From Silene latifolia (lineage: Eukaryota; Streptophyta; Magnoliopsida; Caryophyllales; Caryophyllaceae): 64,000 nt of DNA. The stretch spans positions 69,597,634 to 69,661,633 of the forward strand of contig NC_133537.1 in assembly GCF_048544455.1 (NCBI RefSeq). Reading direction: 5' to 3'. Below are positions 35,872 to 47,254 of this stretch, piece by piece. Under the pieces are notes generated by a model. It was given only the letters and a program-made list of their open reading frames with translations, searched no databases and was not told the origin of the DNA. The translations under genes were made by a program, and so were the position numbers. Every line of letters starts with the position of its first letter. Positions within the stretch are counted from its first letter, which is position 1.

Positions 35872-36173
35872 ACCCGTGAAATCACGGGTATAAAAACTAG
35901 TTATATTGTAATAGTTTTAAAAACATGATACAAAAAAGGTTAGGTTACAATTTGGTCATGTTAGAGTTTCCTTCACCAAAGTTTAACATCTTTTTGACAT
36001 AATGGATGGTCATATTCGATCATCGATAATCTCAAGTGTCTTCATCAACATTCGACAATGCCAAAAAACGAACAACACGATACAAATGCTTGTTAGATTC
36101 TTCTCTTTTCTTCTATTTTTCCTCTCTCTCTTCATTTCTCGTTCTTTTGATTCCAACTTACCACAGAGGAAAT

Positions 36174-36823
36174 TGTTGGGAAATTAACGCCAAACTCCCA
36201 CGCGCAATGGAAGCAACCAATCAACAAGTAAACCGTAAAAGTAAATAAATGTAAGCAATATTAAGATGAGACAATATTTTAGGGTCAAACCCAGGGCAAA
36301 ACCTTCCAAACCGGAAGTAAAACCCACTAGCCAAATCGACTAGAATCCACTATAATAATATAGTACCAGTACAACGTAACCGTTCCGAATTAATACCAAT
36401 TCGAAACCCACAATAAAATAAGATAACAACCTCTAGCCCTCCAGTAATATTAGTCAATGCCACTAATATCACCCCTAGAGTAACCTCCTAAATTATTGTA
36501 TTATAACACCCGTTATACTGTCTCTCACCCTCAAACCCCGACTGTAATTTTATTTACTAGTCACCTTGTTTGATTATAATTTGTGAGATATATTTTTCCA
36601 AAGGAATTGCATCCTTTATATAGCTTCTGAAATGACGTTATAATTTAACATCATAAATCACCTCATACGTTATTCCCAAATGAATTGAAAACAATTCATA
36701 AGTTTCTGCACATTCTTACGCAAATGAATTCATATTCATTTAACTCTAACATGTTACATGTGCATTGTAACATTTAGCATTATACTTAATTGTGTAACTT
36801 GTGTTGGATTAATTTACCCAACA
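36174..36823 (-). repeat. Element C 3' LTR
   Basis: 650 bp, left copy. Preceded on the minus strand by the polypurine tract at about 36824-36836. Confidence 0.93.
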
Positions 36824-36976
36824 AATCTCCCCCTCCAACACAAGTGACAACCACCGAGGAATCAACCATTGGCCTTTTGAAATCACCAGCTGCACACCCG
36901 AGTTAATATCCGGTCCTCGCCTTAACTAATTATCACGGCCAATACACCGTGTACAGCCTAAACCTAGTCAATGACG

Positions 36977-38383
36977 TTACTTGACTCCGGAGAGAAACCT
37001 CTTACTCTCCACTTTTCTACCATCAGGAATTTTACCTTTGCGCCCGTCTGTAACCTGAAAACAATCTACCTTCGCCGCCTCTTCCATGAACGAAACACGT
37101 GCACGATTTTTCCGTTTCCAGCCATCCTGTGAGGTTTTTACTGCATATGCATCCAGACGGTATAAACCACGACGTAGCTCCCCCTTCATGAGGACCATAG
37201 AACCCTTAGTCACTTTCATTACTCCCCCATGAGCTTTACACCCATAACCCTCAGAGTCTAGTTGACTAAGTGAAATTAAATTCTGCCGCAACTTTGGAAC
37301 ATAGGCAACCTTGTCCAAAGTGTGCACCACCTCATTTGACATTTTGATTTTCACCACTCCAATACCCATGACATCAACTATTGAGTTATCAGCCAAACTC
37401 AATTTCCTAGCCATGCCTTCTTGGAGCTCCTCAAAACTATCCTTCCGGGTGCAAATGTGGTTGACACAACCAGAATATAATATCCATTCTTCCTTGGAAC
37501 ACACGTCGTTTACATCCGTGACCGCAAATATGTCACTACCATCAGTAAGGAAACAACCACCACTTCCTTCACCGACAACCAAGTTGGTGTCGCCCTTGTT
37601 TTCTTCATTCTCGCATTTCTTAGGACAGAACCGTCTAATATACCCAAGGTCACAACACTTGAAACACTTCACATCATTATTCCTAGAAGCGTTCCTGGAC
37701 CGAGACCTTCCATGCTTCGATCCATCCTCCCTATTAAACGATCGACCTCTCCCATCTCGAGCAACTGCAATTGTACCCGTACTATCGCTCCGTATCCCAG
37801 CCTTGTCCTTCTTCCTCGCATCAAAGGACAATAAAGCTGACTGTGCTTGCTCCATCGTGATGGTTTCTTTCCCGCACAGAATAGTATCCACATAAGTCTC
37901 ATATGTGTCCGGGAGAGAATTGAGGAGTAATAACGCCTTATCTTCCTCCTCAAGCTTTACTTCGATCTTCTTCAACTCGTCTAACAGTCCATTGAACAAA
38001 TTCACATGTCCAATTAAATTTTCATTCTCGTCCATCCTCAACCGATATAACCGCCGCTTCAAAAGCAACTTGTTGGTCAAACTCTTCGCCATGTAGAGCT
38101 TCTCCAACTTTTCCCATATCACCGATGGAGAGTCGTCATCAAGAACACAATTGATGACTGAATCCGAGATGCACAACCTAATAGTACTTGCACACTTGGT
38201 ACAAACCTCTTCCCAGTTGTCATCACTCATCTTCTCCGGCTTACCATCATCTCCTTTCAAGGCTCTAGCCAAGCCAAGATGAACCAGGAGAACCTTCATC
38301 CTTCTTTGCCAAAGGGTGAAACTACTTTTACCATCAAATTTTGGTACTGCAAATTGAGACCCCATATTTGACATCCTTGCCAA
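36977..38383 (-). CDS. gag: Gag plus protease-like polyprotein of element C
   Basis: 468 aa, uninterrupted. Copia gag (UBN2-type) features come first: VPKFDGKSSFTLWQRRMK at 13-30 and LLLLNSLPDTYETYV at 151-165. A basic SR-rich stretch follows at 210-235. Then comes a zinc-knuckle-like CFKCCDLGYIRRFC (240-253), in which the zinc-binding His is Tyr248. The protease-like segment WILYSGCVNHIC (300-311) has Tyr303 where the catalytic Asp of D-S/T-G belongs. The typical pre-integrase zone (LISLSQLDSEGYG, RGLYRL) follows. The last ~65 residues are unlike pol and the frame then stops. Both critical changes need one base each. The product could still assemble as Gag, but its protease should be inactive. 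Confidence 0.9.
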   Translation of the reverse strand: MARMSNMGSQFAVPKFDGKSSFTLWQRRMKVLLVHLGLARALKGDDGKPEKMSDDNWEEVCTKCASTIRLCISDSVINCVLDDDSPSVIWEKLEKLYMAKSLTNKLLLKRRLYRLRMDENENLIGHVNLFNGLLDELKKIEVKLEEEDKALLLLNSLPDTYETYVDTILCGKETITMEQAQSALLSFDARKKDKAGIRSDSTGTIAVARDGRGRSFNREDGSKHGRSRSRNASRNNDVKCFKCCDLGYIRRFCPKKCENEENKGDTNLVVGEGSGGCFLTDGSDIFAVTDVNDVCSKEEWILYSGCVNHICTRKDSFEELQEGMARKLSLADNSIVDVMGIGVVKIKMSNEVVHTLDKVAYVPKLRQNLISLSQLDSEGYGCKAHGGVMKVTKGSMVLMKGELRRGLYRLDAYAVKTSQDGWKRKNRARVSFMEEAAKVDCFQVTDGRKGKIPDGRKVESKRFLSGVK

Positions 38384-38425
38384 TTAAACCAGCCACCAGA
38401 CCGAGCCTAGTGGCTCTGATACCAC

Positions 38426-39075
38426 TGTTGGGAAATTAACGTCAAACTCCCACGCGCAATGGAAGCAACCAATCAACAAGTAAACCGTAGAAGTAAATAA
38501 ATGTAAGCAATATTAAGATGAGACAATATGTTAGGGTCAAACCCAGGGCAAAACCTTCCAAACCGGAAGTAAAACCCACTAGCCAAATCGACTAGAATCC
38601 ACTATAATAATATAGTACCAGTACAACGTAACCGTTCCGAATTAATACCAATTCGAAACCCACAATAAAATAAGATAACAACCTCTAGCCCTCCAGTAAT
38701 ATTAGTCAATGCCACTAATATCACCCCTAGAGTAACCTCCTAAATTATTGTATTATAACACCCGTTATATTGCCTCTCACCCTCAAACCCCGACTGTAAT
38801 TATATTTACTAGTCACCTTGTTTGATTATAATTTGTGAGATATATTTTTCCAAAGGAATTGCATCCTTTATATAGCTTGTGAAATGACGTTATAATTTAA
38901 CATCATAAATCACCTCACACGTTATTCCCAAATGAATTGAAAACAATTCATAAGTTTGTGCACATTCTTACGCAAATGAATTCATATTCATTTAACTCTA
39001 ACATGTTACATGTGCATTGTAACATTTAGCATTATACTTAATTTTGTAACTTGTGTTGGATTAATTTACCCAACA
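38426..39075 (-). repeat. Element C 5' LTR
   Basis: 650 bp, right copy, adjoining the primer-binding site on its left. Confidence 0.93.
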
Positions 39076-39080
39076 GAAAT

Positions 39081-40289
39081 ATATGAAAAGTTTCTAAAAA
39101 TTAATCAAATGAAAATAAATAGGTAAAAGGAACAAACTTCATCGTCATTTTTTTGGTTGGATTGTGCTAAATTTCTTATCAATTGATCTTAGTTTATATG
39201 TAAAAATTGTTGATGGTTTCATACGGGTAGAATCTGAAAAGTTTGATATTAAAGAGGGAGAAGTTGTAATTATGGAGTGGAGTAATATTTGGAGGATAAA
39301 GGTTTACATAAGATGGATGATTAGTATATTAGTTGCTACTTTGCCTTTTTGTTTTATGTTTTTAACTCAATTTCTTTAATTTTTTATCTAGCATGTAATT
39401 GTATTGCGCCATGTGTCATTATATTAACTACTCAATCTAGCCTTTTTATGTTATTGTATAGATTATGAATACATTCTGCATTAAAACACAGTTGTTGCAT
39501 GATGTCAAGTATACAGTTTATGTTCATTTCGTTTTTTCTTTCCACGTTTTAGAAAGAGCTTTTATTTTTTAAATTGGAGAACGTTATTTTATTTCTCGGT
39601 CTTAAATATAAGTATAAGGTTCTCAAGAATTAAAAAAAAATCTATAATCTACACAAATTTGTATAAATATTGAGTTTCTTTGGTAATAAGATTCCTTTGT
39701 AATCATTGAGAATGTTGAGAGTAGTCACAGTTACGTCTTCGCTTAAGTTCTGCACCCGTTTGATTTCTCGTTAGTAGAAGTTCATTTAATGCTTAAAATT
39801 TACATTTATTAGATATTTCATTAGTTCCCATTATAATTACTCATATCTTTTAATATGTTTGGCCACTGTTTGGGTGGGTGGAGAGATTATTTATTTATGG
39901 CTAATCTGAGGCTGATAAATGGGTTTTAGGAAAATGAGTTTCATGAGAATAAAGTTTTAGAAGTAGGCACCAATGAATTAAGCTAATATTTGCTAACAAG
40001 AGGGTAGATTCTAGTAGTCCATTGTTCAGCACGGAAGAAAGATTTGATGTCCACAACTCTGACATTACGGGAAATAAGGATTATATAGGGAATGGGGGAG
40101 TATTATGGGAAAAAGAACACATGTATTAGATCCTACGTCTTATTTGATGCCTAAAGGAGTAAGCCTAGGTTCTGCCAATGGAGGCCGAATTCAGAATTTT
40201 TGTGCGAATGAAGATATGATTTTCTTCAAGTAAGAAACGATCGGTATGTTTTTTACTTTTCCTTTTCTATATTTTCGCATTTAAGGTGT
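39081..40289. other. Unassigned AT-rich DNA
   Basis: Continues the host sequence interrupted by element C. The frame at 39164-39379 (71 codons) has no recognised family. No other feature supported. Confidence 0.4.
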
Positions 40290-40377
40290 GCGTTCACTCA
40301 TGGACGGTTCTAAAGGATGATTCATGTTAGCCGAACCCAAATCTTTTTGGGATTAAGGCTCTGATGTTGTTGTAAGG
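40290..40377 (+). repeat. LINE/SINE-type 3' end fragment
   Basis: The phrase 'catgttagccgaacccaaat', then 'tttttgggattaaggctctg', then 'atgttgttg', is the recurring 3' tail of a plant retroposon family ending in (TTG)n, usually ascribed to RTE-like LINEs or SINEs sharing their tail. Only about 90 bp is present. The assignment is from memory of the motif. Confidence 0.5.
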
Positions 40378-40686
40378 AGACGATCGGTTGTCGCGATTTT
40401 GCATAGGAATGAAAAGACTTGTATAAAATTTTAGGTATAAGAGTTTGACCCAATACCGCCGTAATTAGGGGTGTTCATAAAGTGGCCTGGAGCAGCAAAT
40501 TGGACCGACTCCAAACGGCCGGTCTAGATCGGATACATACCGCTCCAGTCTACGGGTCTAAAAAAATATGGTGACGGTCTCTGATCCGATCCAAACTAAA
40601 ATAACTCATTTTACTCATTAAATTAGAAGAGGTCCGTTCCAAACCCGGAAAAAATCAGACCCTAAAGGGTTTCGGTACGGATCCCC

Positions 40687-41652
40687 GGTAATACTCTGTA
40701 TTTCTGGGTTAGGCACTCGGTTGAGTATGGAGGTGTACTCGATCGAGTGGAGTGTAATTTGGCGTGTAGAGGTTGACCGAGTGAGTTGAGTTTTTGGCTT
40801 GGTTCTGTTTTGTGGTTACTCGACCGAGTTGTGTGTGTAATCGGTCGAGTGGTTCAGTGTTACTCGACCGAGTGGACCGGTCAGATTATATCCATCGGTT
40901 TCATTTTGTTTTAGACCGAGAGTTTTGTTTATAAGGTTTAAGTAATTTCTTAATCGCATTTCCTAACCCTAAACCATAAACTCATTTCTAACTTAGAGAG
41001 AGGGAGAAAGATGAATGATTGGCTTGTCCTTCGATCAGATTAGGGATTTCTCACCTACTTCAACCTAATTCGATTCCTCTTATTGTAAGTCGATTTCATT
41101 CAATTGTTTATACTATTTTAAAGTATTCGTAATTCAAAAAGTTTGAAAAGAAGTCCCTTTTATTTCAAGTATAGTTTATACATATCAAATTTCGTGGCCA
41201 GATTCATTGTGGTTTGTCCTACGTGATTTATTTATGAACATGTCATCGAAAAGTTCGCGAATCTGATTGTGTTGTGGAATATGGTTCAAAACCCTAAATT
41301 AGATGTCGAGTCAGGTCGAGACCTTTTTCATACATAATCTTTGAAGAGTCTATATGACAATAGGATTTGGAATTTCCCAAAAATGATGTTTTAAACCCGT
41401 TTTATGAATCGTTACATTTTGTACGACAGATTCTGTCAGCTTTTGAAAATCGGTCTGGAAACCCCTGATAAATTTGGAATTTATAAAAAGTACTTTATAT
41501 AGGAGTTGTAGGTAAGAGTCATGGGGTTCCATCCTGATTGGCCTTGCGTCGATTGGATTTTTCTGGAATTAGTTATGTATTTTATAGCGAGTCTGCCATG
41601 TGCTGGAAAGTCTGGAAAAGTCGAGTTTAAGTTGAGATTACTACTAAGTCAT
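40687..41652 (+). repeat. Gypsy left LTR, first part
   Basis: Begins 'gtaatactctgtatttctgg' and carries 'actcgaccgagtgg' palindromic boxes at about 40736-40880. It is homologous to 56904-57668. It stops at the insertion site of element B. Confidence 0.8.
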
Positions 41653-42937
41653 TGTTAGATTCATTAATCTCATAAGATTACATATTCATATATGAATTGA
41701 TTTATTAAGTCATAAAATAAATGCTAGATCTTATGCATGCAAACTTAATAAAAGGAGATGGAAAAATCGATTTCTCACCATCTTATTTTCGGCCATTTGG
41801 GCACCAACAAGATCTCCTTCTTATTAGTTCTTGAGCTTTCCTTATAATGGATGAACAAGGTTCAAATTAGAACCTCTCCAAAAAGCATATACCCAAAGAA
41901 ATCCCTTAATAACTTATATAATTATGAACTAGTAAAAATATAAGTTTTACTTAAAATATGACACAAAACATTAATTTTGTTCTCTTGTATTTTTCGGCCA
42001 AGAGAGGAAGAATTTTGAGAGGTTTTTATTTCTCTAAGTTTTCACAATGTAGAGAGAATAATTATTTTCTTACACTAGAAAATATATATTGAAGTTGTGA
42101 ATAAAATTAGAGGAAAAACTCTAACTTTTCCCCTTGGAAAAACCGGTGGTGATGGGGAAATGGTGCCCAATGCATGAGCTTGTTTTTCTACCCAAGAAAA
42201 ATAGGCATGCAAGGCTATAAGCAAGGTTTTATCATTGTGTTTTCCACGTAAAAATAATTAACACAATTTAAAGACCCTAACCCTCCCCATTTCGGTACAC
42301 TTAATATAAAATAGAAGGTCCATTTTATTTTTGTCATTTGTCAATTGTGACATATGTGACATGTTACTTGATATGTGAAATTGTACTGTATTTTTAACAT
42401 ATTAAAAATCAACATACTCATAAAATATGTTATATACAAAATCGACTAGTAATTCGTAATTACTTGTACCAAAACGGTTTATCAATTATAAATCACAACG
42501 TCTTGTATTTATAATAAATTATTCATTCAATTCAATTTCAATTGTTTCGTAAACAATAATTTTATCCAAGTAATAAAACAATTCGATTACTTAGACCGTA
42601 TCTAATTTAATCGAATTACAATGAGACACGTTAACTTTACTCACAAAATCATCCGTTAATTTTAAGCAATTTAATTAACTCGTATCGGCATACGATTAAT
42701 TAAATAATCAATTAAGAGTATTTCCCTATAGGTATGACCTAAGGGGATCAAGTGATCACCACCGTCGCACGACAGTAATGTCAAACTCTAGTCAGGCCAT
42801 TCATTACCGATATGTGTGGACCAGTTGACTGTAAAATATTACATCCCACATGTATTCTTAAAAATGAGATTTGAACATGTGATCATTATGATCAATAGTT
42901 GTGATCGCATTATTGTCGGAGGACACTTATTCCAACA
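41653..42937 (-). repeat. Element B 3' LTR
   Basis: 1285 bp. By eye it differs from the right copy at fewer than 20 positions. It shares long blocks with element A's LTR (for example CAATAATGCGATCACAACT and TCGGTAATGATTGGCTGAC, read on the minus strand). Confidence 0.92.
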
Positions 42938-43703
42938 ATCTCCCACTTGTCCTCGACAAGTGTGCGTCACCAATTCTCTTGTCCAATTACTATCTCCCAC
43001 TCAATGCAAAGTGTCTTTCAGGTCGTACTTGCAAGTGATCATATCGAGAGTGGTTTCCTCGATCTGGAGAATAACTGATTGACCGGAATTATCTACCATA
43101 GATACCTTCCGAGCGTGGCCTCGCATTTCCAGTTCATTACTCCTCGAGTGGCCCTGAGATATTGTTATAACCCTGACAAGGGGTGGAAAATTCCTATCGC
43201 ACTTATTCCCTTCGACTAGATACAGCCATCATAACCCAAAATATGCCCATTTGACCCCATTTACGAAGGTCGTAGTAACATAAATCAAAGTTAATCTGAA
43301 ACTGTGCCACCTTAGGCGAATAGTCTTTAGTCAAAAGAATCGACTCATTAGAATACTATAGTAGCTCTCGCCACGACCAGGCTATATAAATTTGCCAGAA
43401 CTCTATAAGCGGGCTTTAGCCCGACAAAGTGTTCCTAACAGTCTGCCTATGTGATCGACTAGTCATTCTCATATGACTCTATGGCACTTGAACTTGCCAT
43501 CAATCGCATCACACTCTAGTCACTTCGAGACGTCACCTCATACAAGTGACTATGGGCGATTACTATGTCATTTAGTTCACTTTAATGGGGTTCAATCTTG
43601 TCTCCACAACCCATTTGAATATGACAAAGTAATGGAAAAATAAAAGACAAACGTGATTATGCATATGAGCAAATAAAACAACTCTTTTATTTCATATCAA
43701 AAT
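42938..43703 (-). other. Element B 3' untranslated region
   Basis: About 770 bp between the end of pol and the 3' LTR. It is homologous to element A 28430-29017. The homology includes the polypurine tract and an odd block 'gccatagagtcatatgagaa' / 'gcgattgatggcaagttcaa' far from the LTR. Confidence 0.8.
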
Positions 43704-46700
43704 CTAACATAAAATTGGCATGCGTTTAAGTCCCATGGACGCAACATGTCCATCACGCTTAGCCTGCGATAAAGGCTTGGTGAGCGGATCAGCTATGTTA
43801 TCATCCGTCCCAACCTTACATATCACAATTTTCTTTCTTTTAATGAAATCTCTAATTACATGATATTTTCTAAGTACATGTCTAGATCTATTACTAGACT
43901 TTGGCTCTTTGGCTTGGAAGATCGTCCCACTATTATCACAATAGAGAGTGATAGGATCATTGGCGGTAGGTACTACTCTTAGACCTTCCGTGAATTGCCT
44001 GATCCACATAGCTTCCTTGGCGACTTCGATCTTTGCAATGTACTCGACCCTCCGTTGTTGAATCCACAGTCACAACTTCCTTGAAGCTTCTCCATTATGA
44101 CACCACCATTGAGCATGAAAACAAAACCAGCTTGTGATTTCATGTCATCTCTATCCGTTTGAAAACTTGAGCCCGTGTAACCATTAACACGGAGCTCGGT
44201 GTCTCCTCCAAACACTAAGATAGAATCCTTAGTTCTTCTCAAGTACTTAAGGATGTTCTTGACGGCTATCCAGTGACTCTCACCTGGATTTCCTTGATAT
44301 CTACTCGTCATGCTCAAGGCATACGAGATATCAGGACGTGTGCATATCATGGCGTACATAATTGATCCAACAGCGGAAGCATAAGGGATCAACTTCATGC
44401 GTTCAACATCATGGGGTTCGGTGGGCGATTGAGACTTGCTCAATATTGTCCCACTTACCATAGGTACCAATCCGCTTTTGGATTTGTCCATGCTGAAACG
44501 TCGAAGAATCTTATCAACATAAGATTCTTGACTTAGTGCCAATATCCTCTTGGATCTATCTCTATGGATCTGGATACCTAATATACGTTGTGCCTCTCCT
44601 AAATACTTCATTTGGAAGTGGTTACCTAACCACTTCTTAACCGAAGACAACATTGGAATATCATTTACAATGAGTAGTATGTCATCGACATACAAGATTA
44701 GGAACACAACATTGCTCCCACTAAATTTCGTGTATAAACATGGTTCCTCAACACTTCGAATGAAACCATTTTCTTTTATCACATGATCGAATCGATGATT
44801 CCAACTTCTTGATGCTTGCTTAAGTCCATAAATGGATCTCTTAAGTTTGCATACTTTGTTAGGATTTTTAGAATCAACAAAACCTTCGGGTTGTATCATG
44901 TACACCTCCTCTTCTAAATGCCCATTTAGAAAAGCGGTTTTGACATCCATTTGCCATATTTCATAATCATGAAATGCGGCAATCACTAACAAAATCCGTA
45001 TGGATCTTAGCATGGCTACGGGGGCGAAGGTTTTATCATAATGAAGACCTTGGACTTGGGTAAATCCTTTTGCCACTAGCCTAGCTTTGTAGACATCATC
45101 ATGTCCTTCTCTACCATTCTTGACCTTGAAAATCCATTTGTATTGAAGAGGTCTTGCCCCTTTAGGCAAATCCACCAAGTTTCAAACTTGGTTTTTATGC
45201 ATAGAATCCATCTCGGACTTCATGGCTTCAAGCCATAAGGAGGAATTTGGACTAGAGATTGCGGCTTTGTAGGTGGCGGGCTCGTCACTTTCTAAAAGCA
45301 ACACATCGAGTGTTCCATCTTCTTCGATAAGTCCCACATATCGATCGGGATGGCGAGTAACTCGGCCCGTTCTTCTAAGTGGAGGAGGGACAACCGCACT
45401 AGACGACGAAGGAACATCTTCTTGCGTCTCTACCTCGGTTTGTGGCTCTTGAACTTCATCAAGTTCAAAATTTCTCCCACTCTGTCTCTTAGAAATAAAT
45501 TCTCTTTCTAAGAAGACAGCCTCGCAAGACACAAACACTTTGTTTTCTTTAGGTTTGTAGAAGTAATATCCTCGAGAGGTCAAGGGGTAACCTACAAAGA
45601 TGCATTTTTCGGATCTTGGGGCAAGCTTGTTGTCGGTCTTTGCCTTGACGTAAGCATCACATCCCCAAATCTTCATATAGGATATATTAGGAACCCTTCC
45701 CGTCCACATCTCATATGGAGTCTTTTCTGTTGTCTTTGTGGGAATATTATTCAAAGATCTAATTGCGGTTTGGATTGCAAATCCCCAAAACGAGTTTGGT
45801 AGCTCGGTTTGACTCATCATTGATCGAACCATATCAAGTAGGGTTCGATTTCTCCTTTCGGCAACACCATTGAGTTGTGGTGTTCCGGGTGGAGATAGTT
45901 GTGATATTATGCCACAACTTTTCAAGTGTGAATCGAATTCATGGCTAAGGTATTCTCCACCACGATCGGATCGTAGTGCTTTTATTCTTTTGTTCAATTG
46001 GTTCTCTACTTCATTTTGAAATTCCTTGAATTTCTCAAAAGCTTCACTCTTATGCTTCATTAAATAGATATACCCATATCTACTCAAGTCGTCGGTGAAG
46101 GTTATGAAGTAGTCATAATTTCCTCGAGCGGTGATACTCATTGGTCCACACACATCGGTATGTATAAGTCTCAATAGTTCACTATCTCGTTTTCCTTTAC
46201 CGCTAAAAGGATTACGAGTCATCTTGCCAAGAAGGCAATATTCGCATGTTCCATATGATTGATAATCAAATGGTGTAATCACATTAGTCGAAATTAATCT
46301 TTTGACGCGATTCTCGTTTATGTGACCTAATCGACAATGCCAAATGAACGGTTCATTTGGATCACTTGATTTGAGTTTCTTTGATTGAATGTTGTAGATG
46401 TCATTAGTTGGATTCGAGGTTTCTAAAATGTAAATGCCATTAATGGAAGGAGCTTGACCTATAACCAAGTCGTTCCTTGACATAATACAACGATTGTTTT
46501 TAATGACAAAACAAAAACCGTCCATGTCTAACATGGCGATAGAAATAATGTTTTTAGAAAGTGTAGGCACATAAAAACAATTATGTAAATACAACTCAAA
46601 TCCATTAGGCAAATATAATACATAAGTCCCATTGGATTCTGCCGCTACTCGAGCTCCATTTCCAAGGCGTAGATCCACATCTCCTTTGCTAAGCCTCTTC

Positions 46701-47026
46701 ACGTCTCTTAACCCCTGTAAATGATTACAAAGGTGAGAACCACAACCGGTATCCAGTAACCATGTCGTAGTGGAAGTATAATTTACATCAATAACATAAA
46801 TTTCCTTAGGAATTTTACCTTTTGGAACGATGATTCCTTCCCTTATATTTCGCAAATATATAGGACAATTCCTAAGCCAATGTCCCATGCCATAGCAGTA
46901 ATGGCATTCATCTTCAACTTGCTTGATGTTTTTCCCTTTCTTTCTCTTCTTCTTGAACCTTTTGCCCTTAGAAGCAAGAGCTTGATTGCTTGAGCTCCCA
47001 CTAGTTTTGGCATCTTTCTCTTCCAA
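43704..47026 (-). pseudogene. pol: Copia pol polyprotein of element B (zinc knuckle-PR-IN-RT-RH), broken
   Basis: First frame 47026-45182 (614 codons): zinc knuckle CHYCYGMGHWLRNC at 41-54; protease LLDTGCGSHLC with catalytic Asp92 intact; integrase HHCC (H230, H235, C261, C264) and D291, D354, E390. An in-frame TGA at 45184-45182 replaces the expected Trp after MHKNQV. The same frame resumes at 45181 and runs to 43979: reverse transcriptase with Asp78 in QMDVKTAFLNG and YVDD at 163-166. A frameshift near 44100 scrambles the RNase H start (the STTE-type segment appears in another frame). The C-terminal RNase H segment continues in a different frame, 44009-43704 (LYCDNSGTIFQAK, KVGTDDNIADPLTK). 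Few lesions imply recent loss of function. Confidence 0.92.
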
Positions 47027-47035
47027 AGATAAAGA

Positions 47036-47254
47036 TCATATAGATTTTATGAGGCGGTCTTCCTGAGACCGGCTCACAAGAGATCTTGTAGTAGTAGGTG
47101 GTCTAGAAGAAATGATGAAGTTTATGTTTCCATCCGAACCTATCCCAAAATGAAGTTCTCTAGTAGTGTCGAAATCATTGTTGAAGCAAACGTCGTCAAA
47201 AACATTGTGGCAAGACTCAATAGTTATCGGTGTAGTAGCGTTTGATGGATTCAT
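47036..47254 (-). pseudogene. Residual gag 5' end of element B
   Basis: A 72-codon frame starting MNPSNATTPITIESC, at the position where gag should start. Only the first few residues resemble the MVNPNTNATPLT start of element A's gag. The capsid region of roughly 200 residues is missing between here and the zinc knuckle at about 46906. The remainder of this frame is unfamiliar and may be replacement sequence. It ends a few bases before the pol frame opens. Confidence 0.6.

Larger units (their letters stand above)
32410..35900 (+). mobile_element. Probable non-autonomous Helitron
   Basis: 5' end: A|TCTATCTATAAATATAATAAA at 32409-32430, typical of plant Helitron starts. 3' end: hairpin ACCCGTG-AAAT-CACGGGT (35872-35889), then CTAG (35897-35900) before T. 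Both ends fit insertion between A and T. It contains the Mutator-like element at 32431-33479, about 20 bp from the 5' tip, and a Stowaway MITE at 34007-34262. No Rep/helicase coding sequence was seen. Pairing these two ends is an inference; the 3' end alone is stronger than the 5' end. Confidence 0.5.
36174..39075 (-). mobile_element. Element C: compact gag-protease Copia retrotransposon
   Basis: A 2902-bp complete element. LTRs of 650 bp each (36174-36823 and 38426-39075) begin TGTTGGGTAAATT and end TTTCCCAACA on the minus strand. Target duplication gaaat (36169-36173 and 39076-39080). The primer-binding site TGGTATCAGAGCC (initiator Met) is next to the right LTR at about 38411-38424. Polypurine GGAGGGGGAGATT is next to the left LTR. 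A single 468-codon ORF fills the interior, and there is no integrase, reverse transcriptase or RNase H. The LTRs differ at about 10 positions by eye (about 1.5 %). Confidence 0.93.

Noticed and set aside
37311..37895. 194-codon plus-strand frame
   Set aside because: Antisense shadow of the element C gag ORF.
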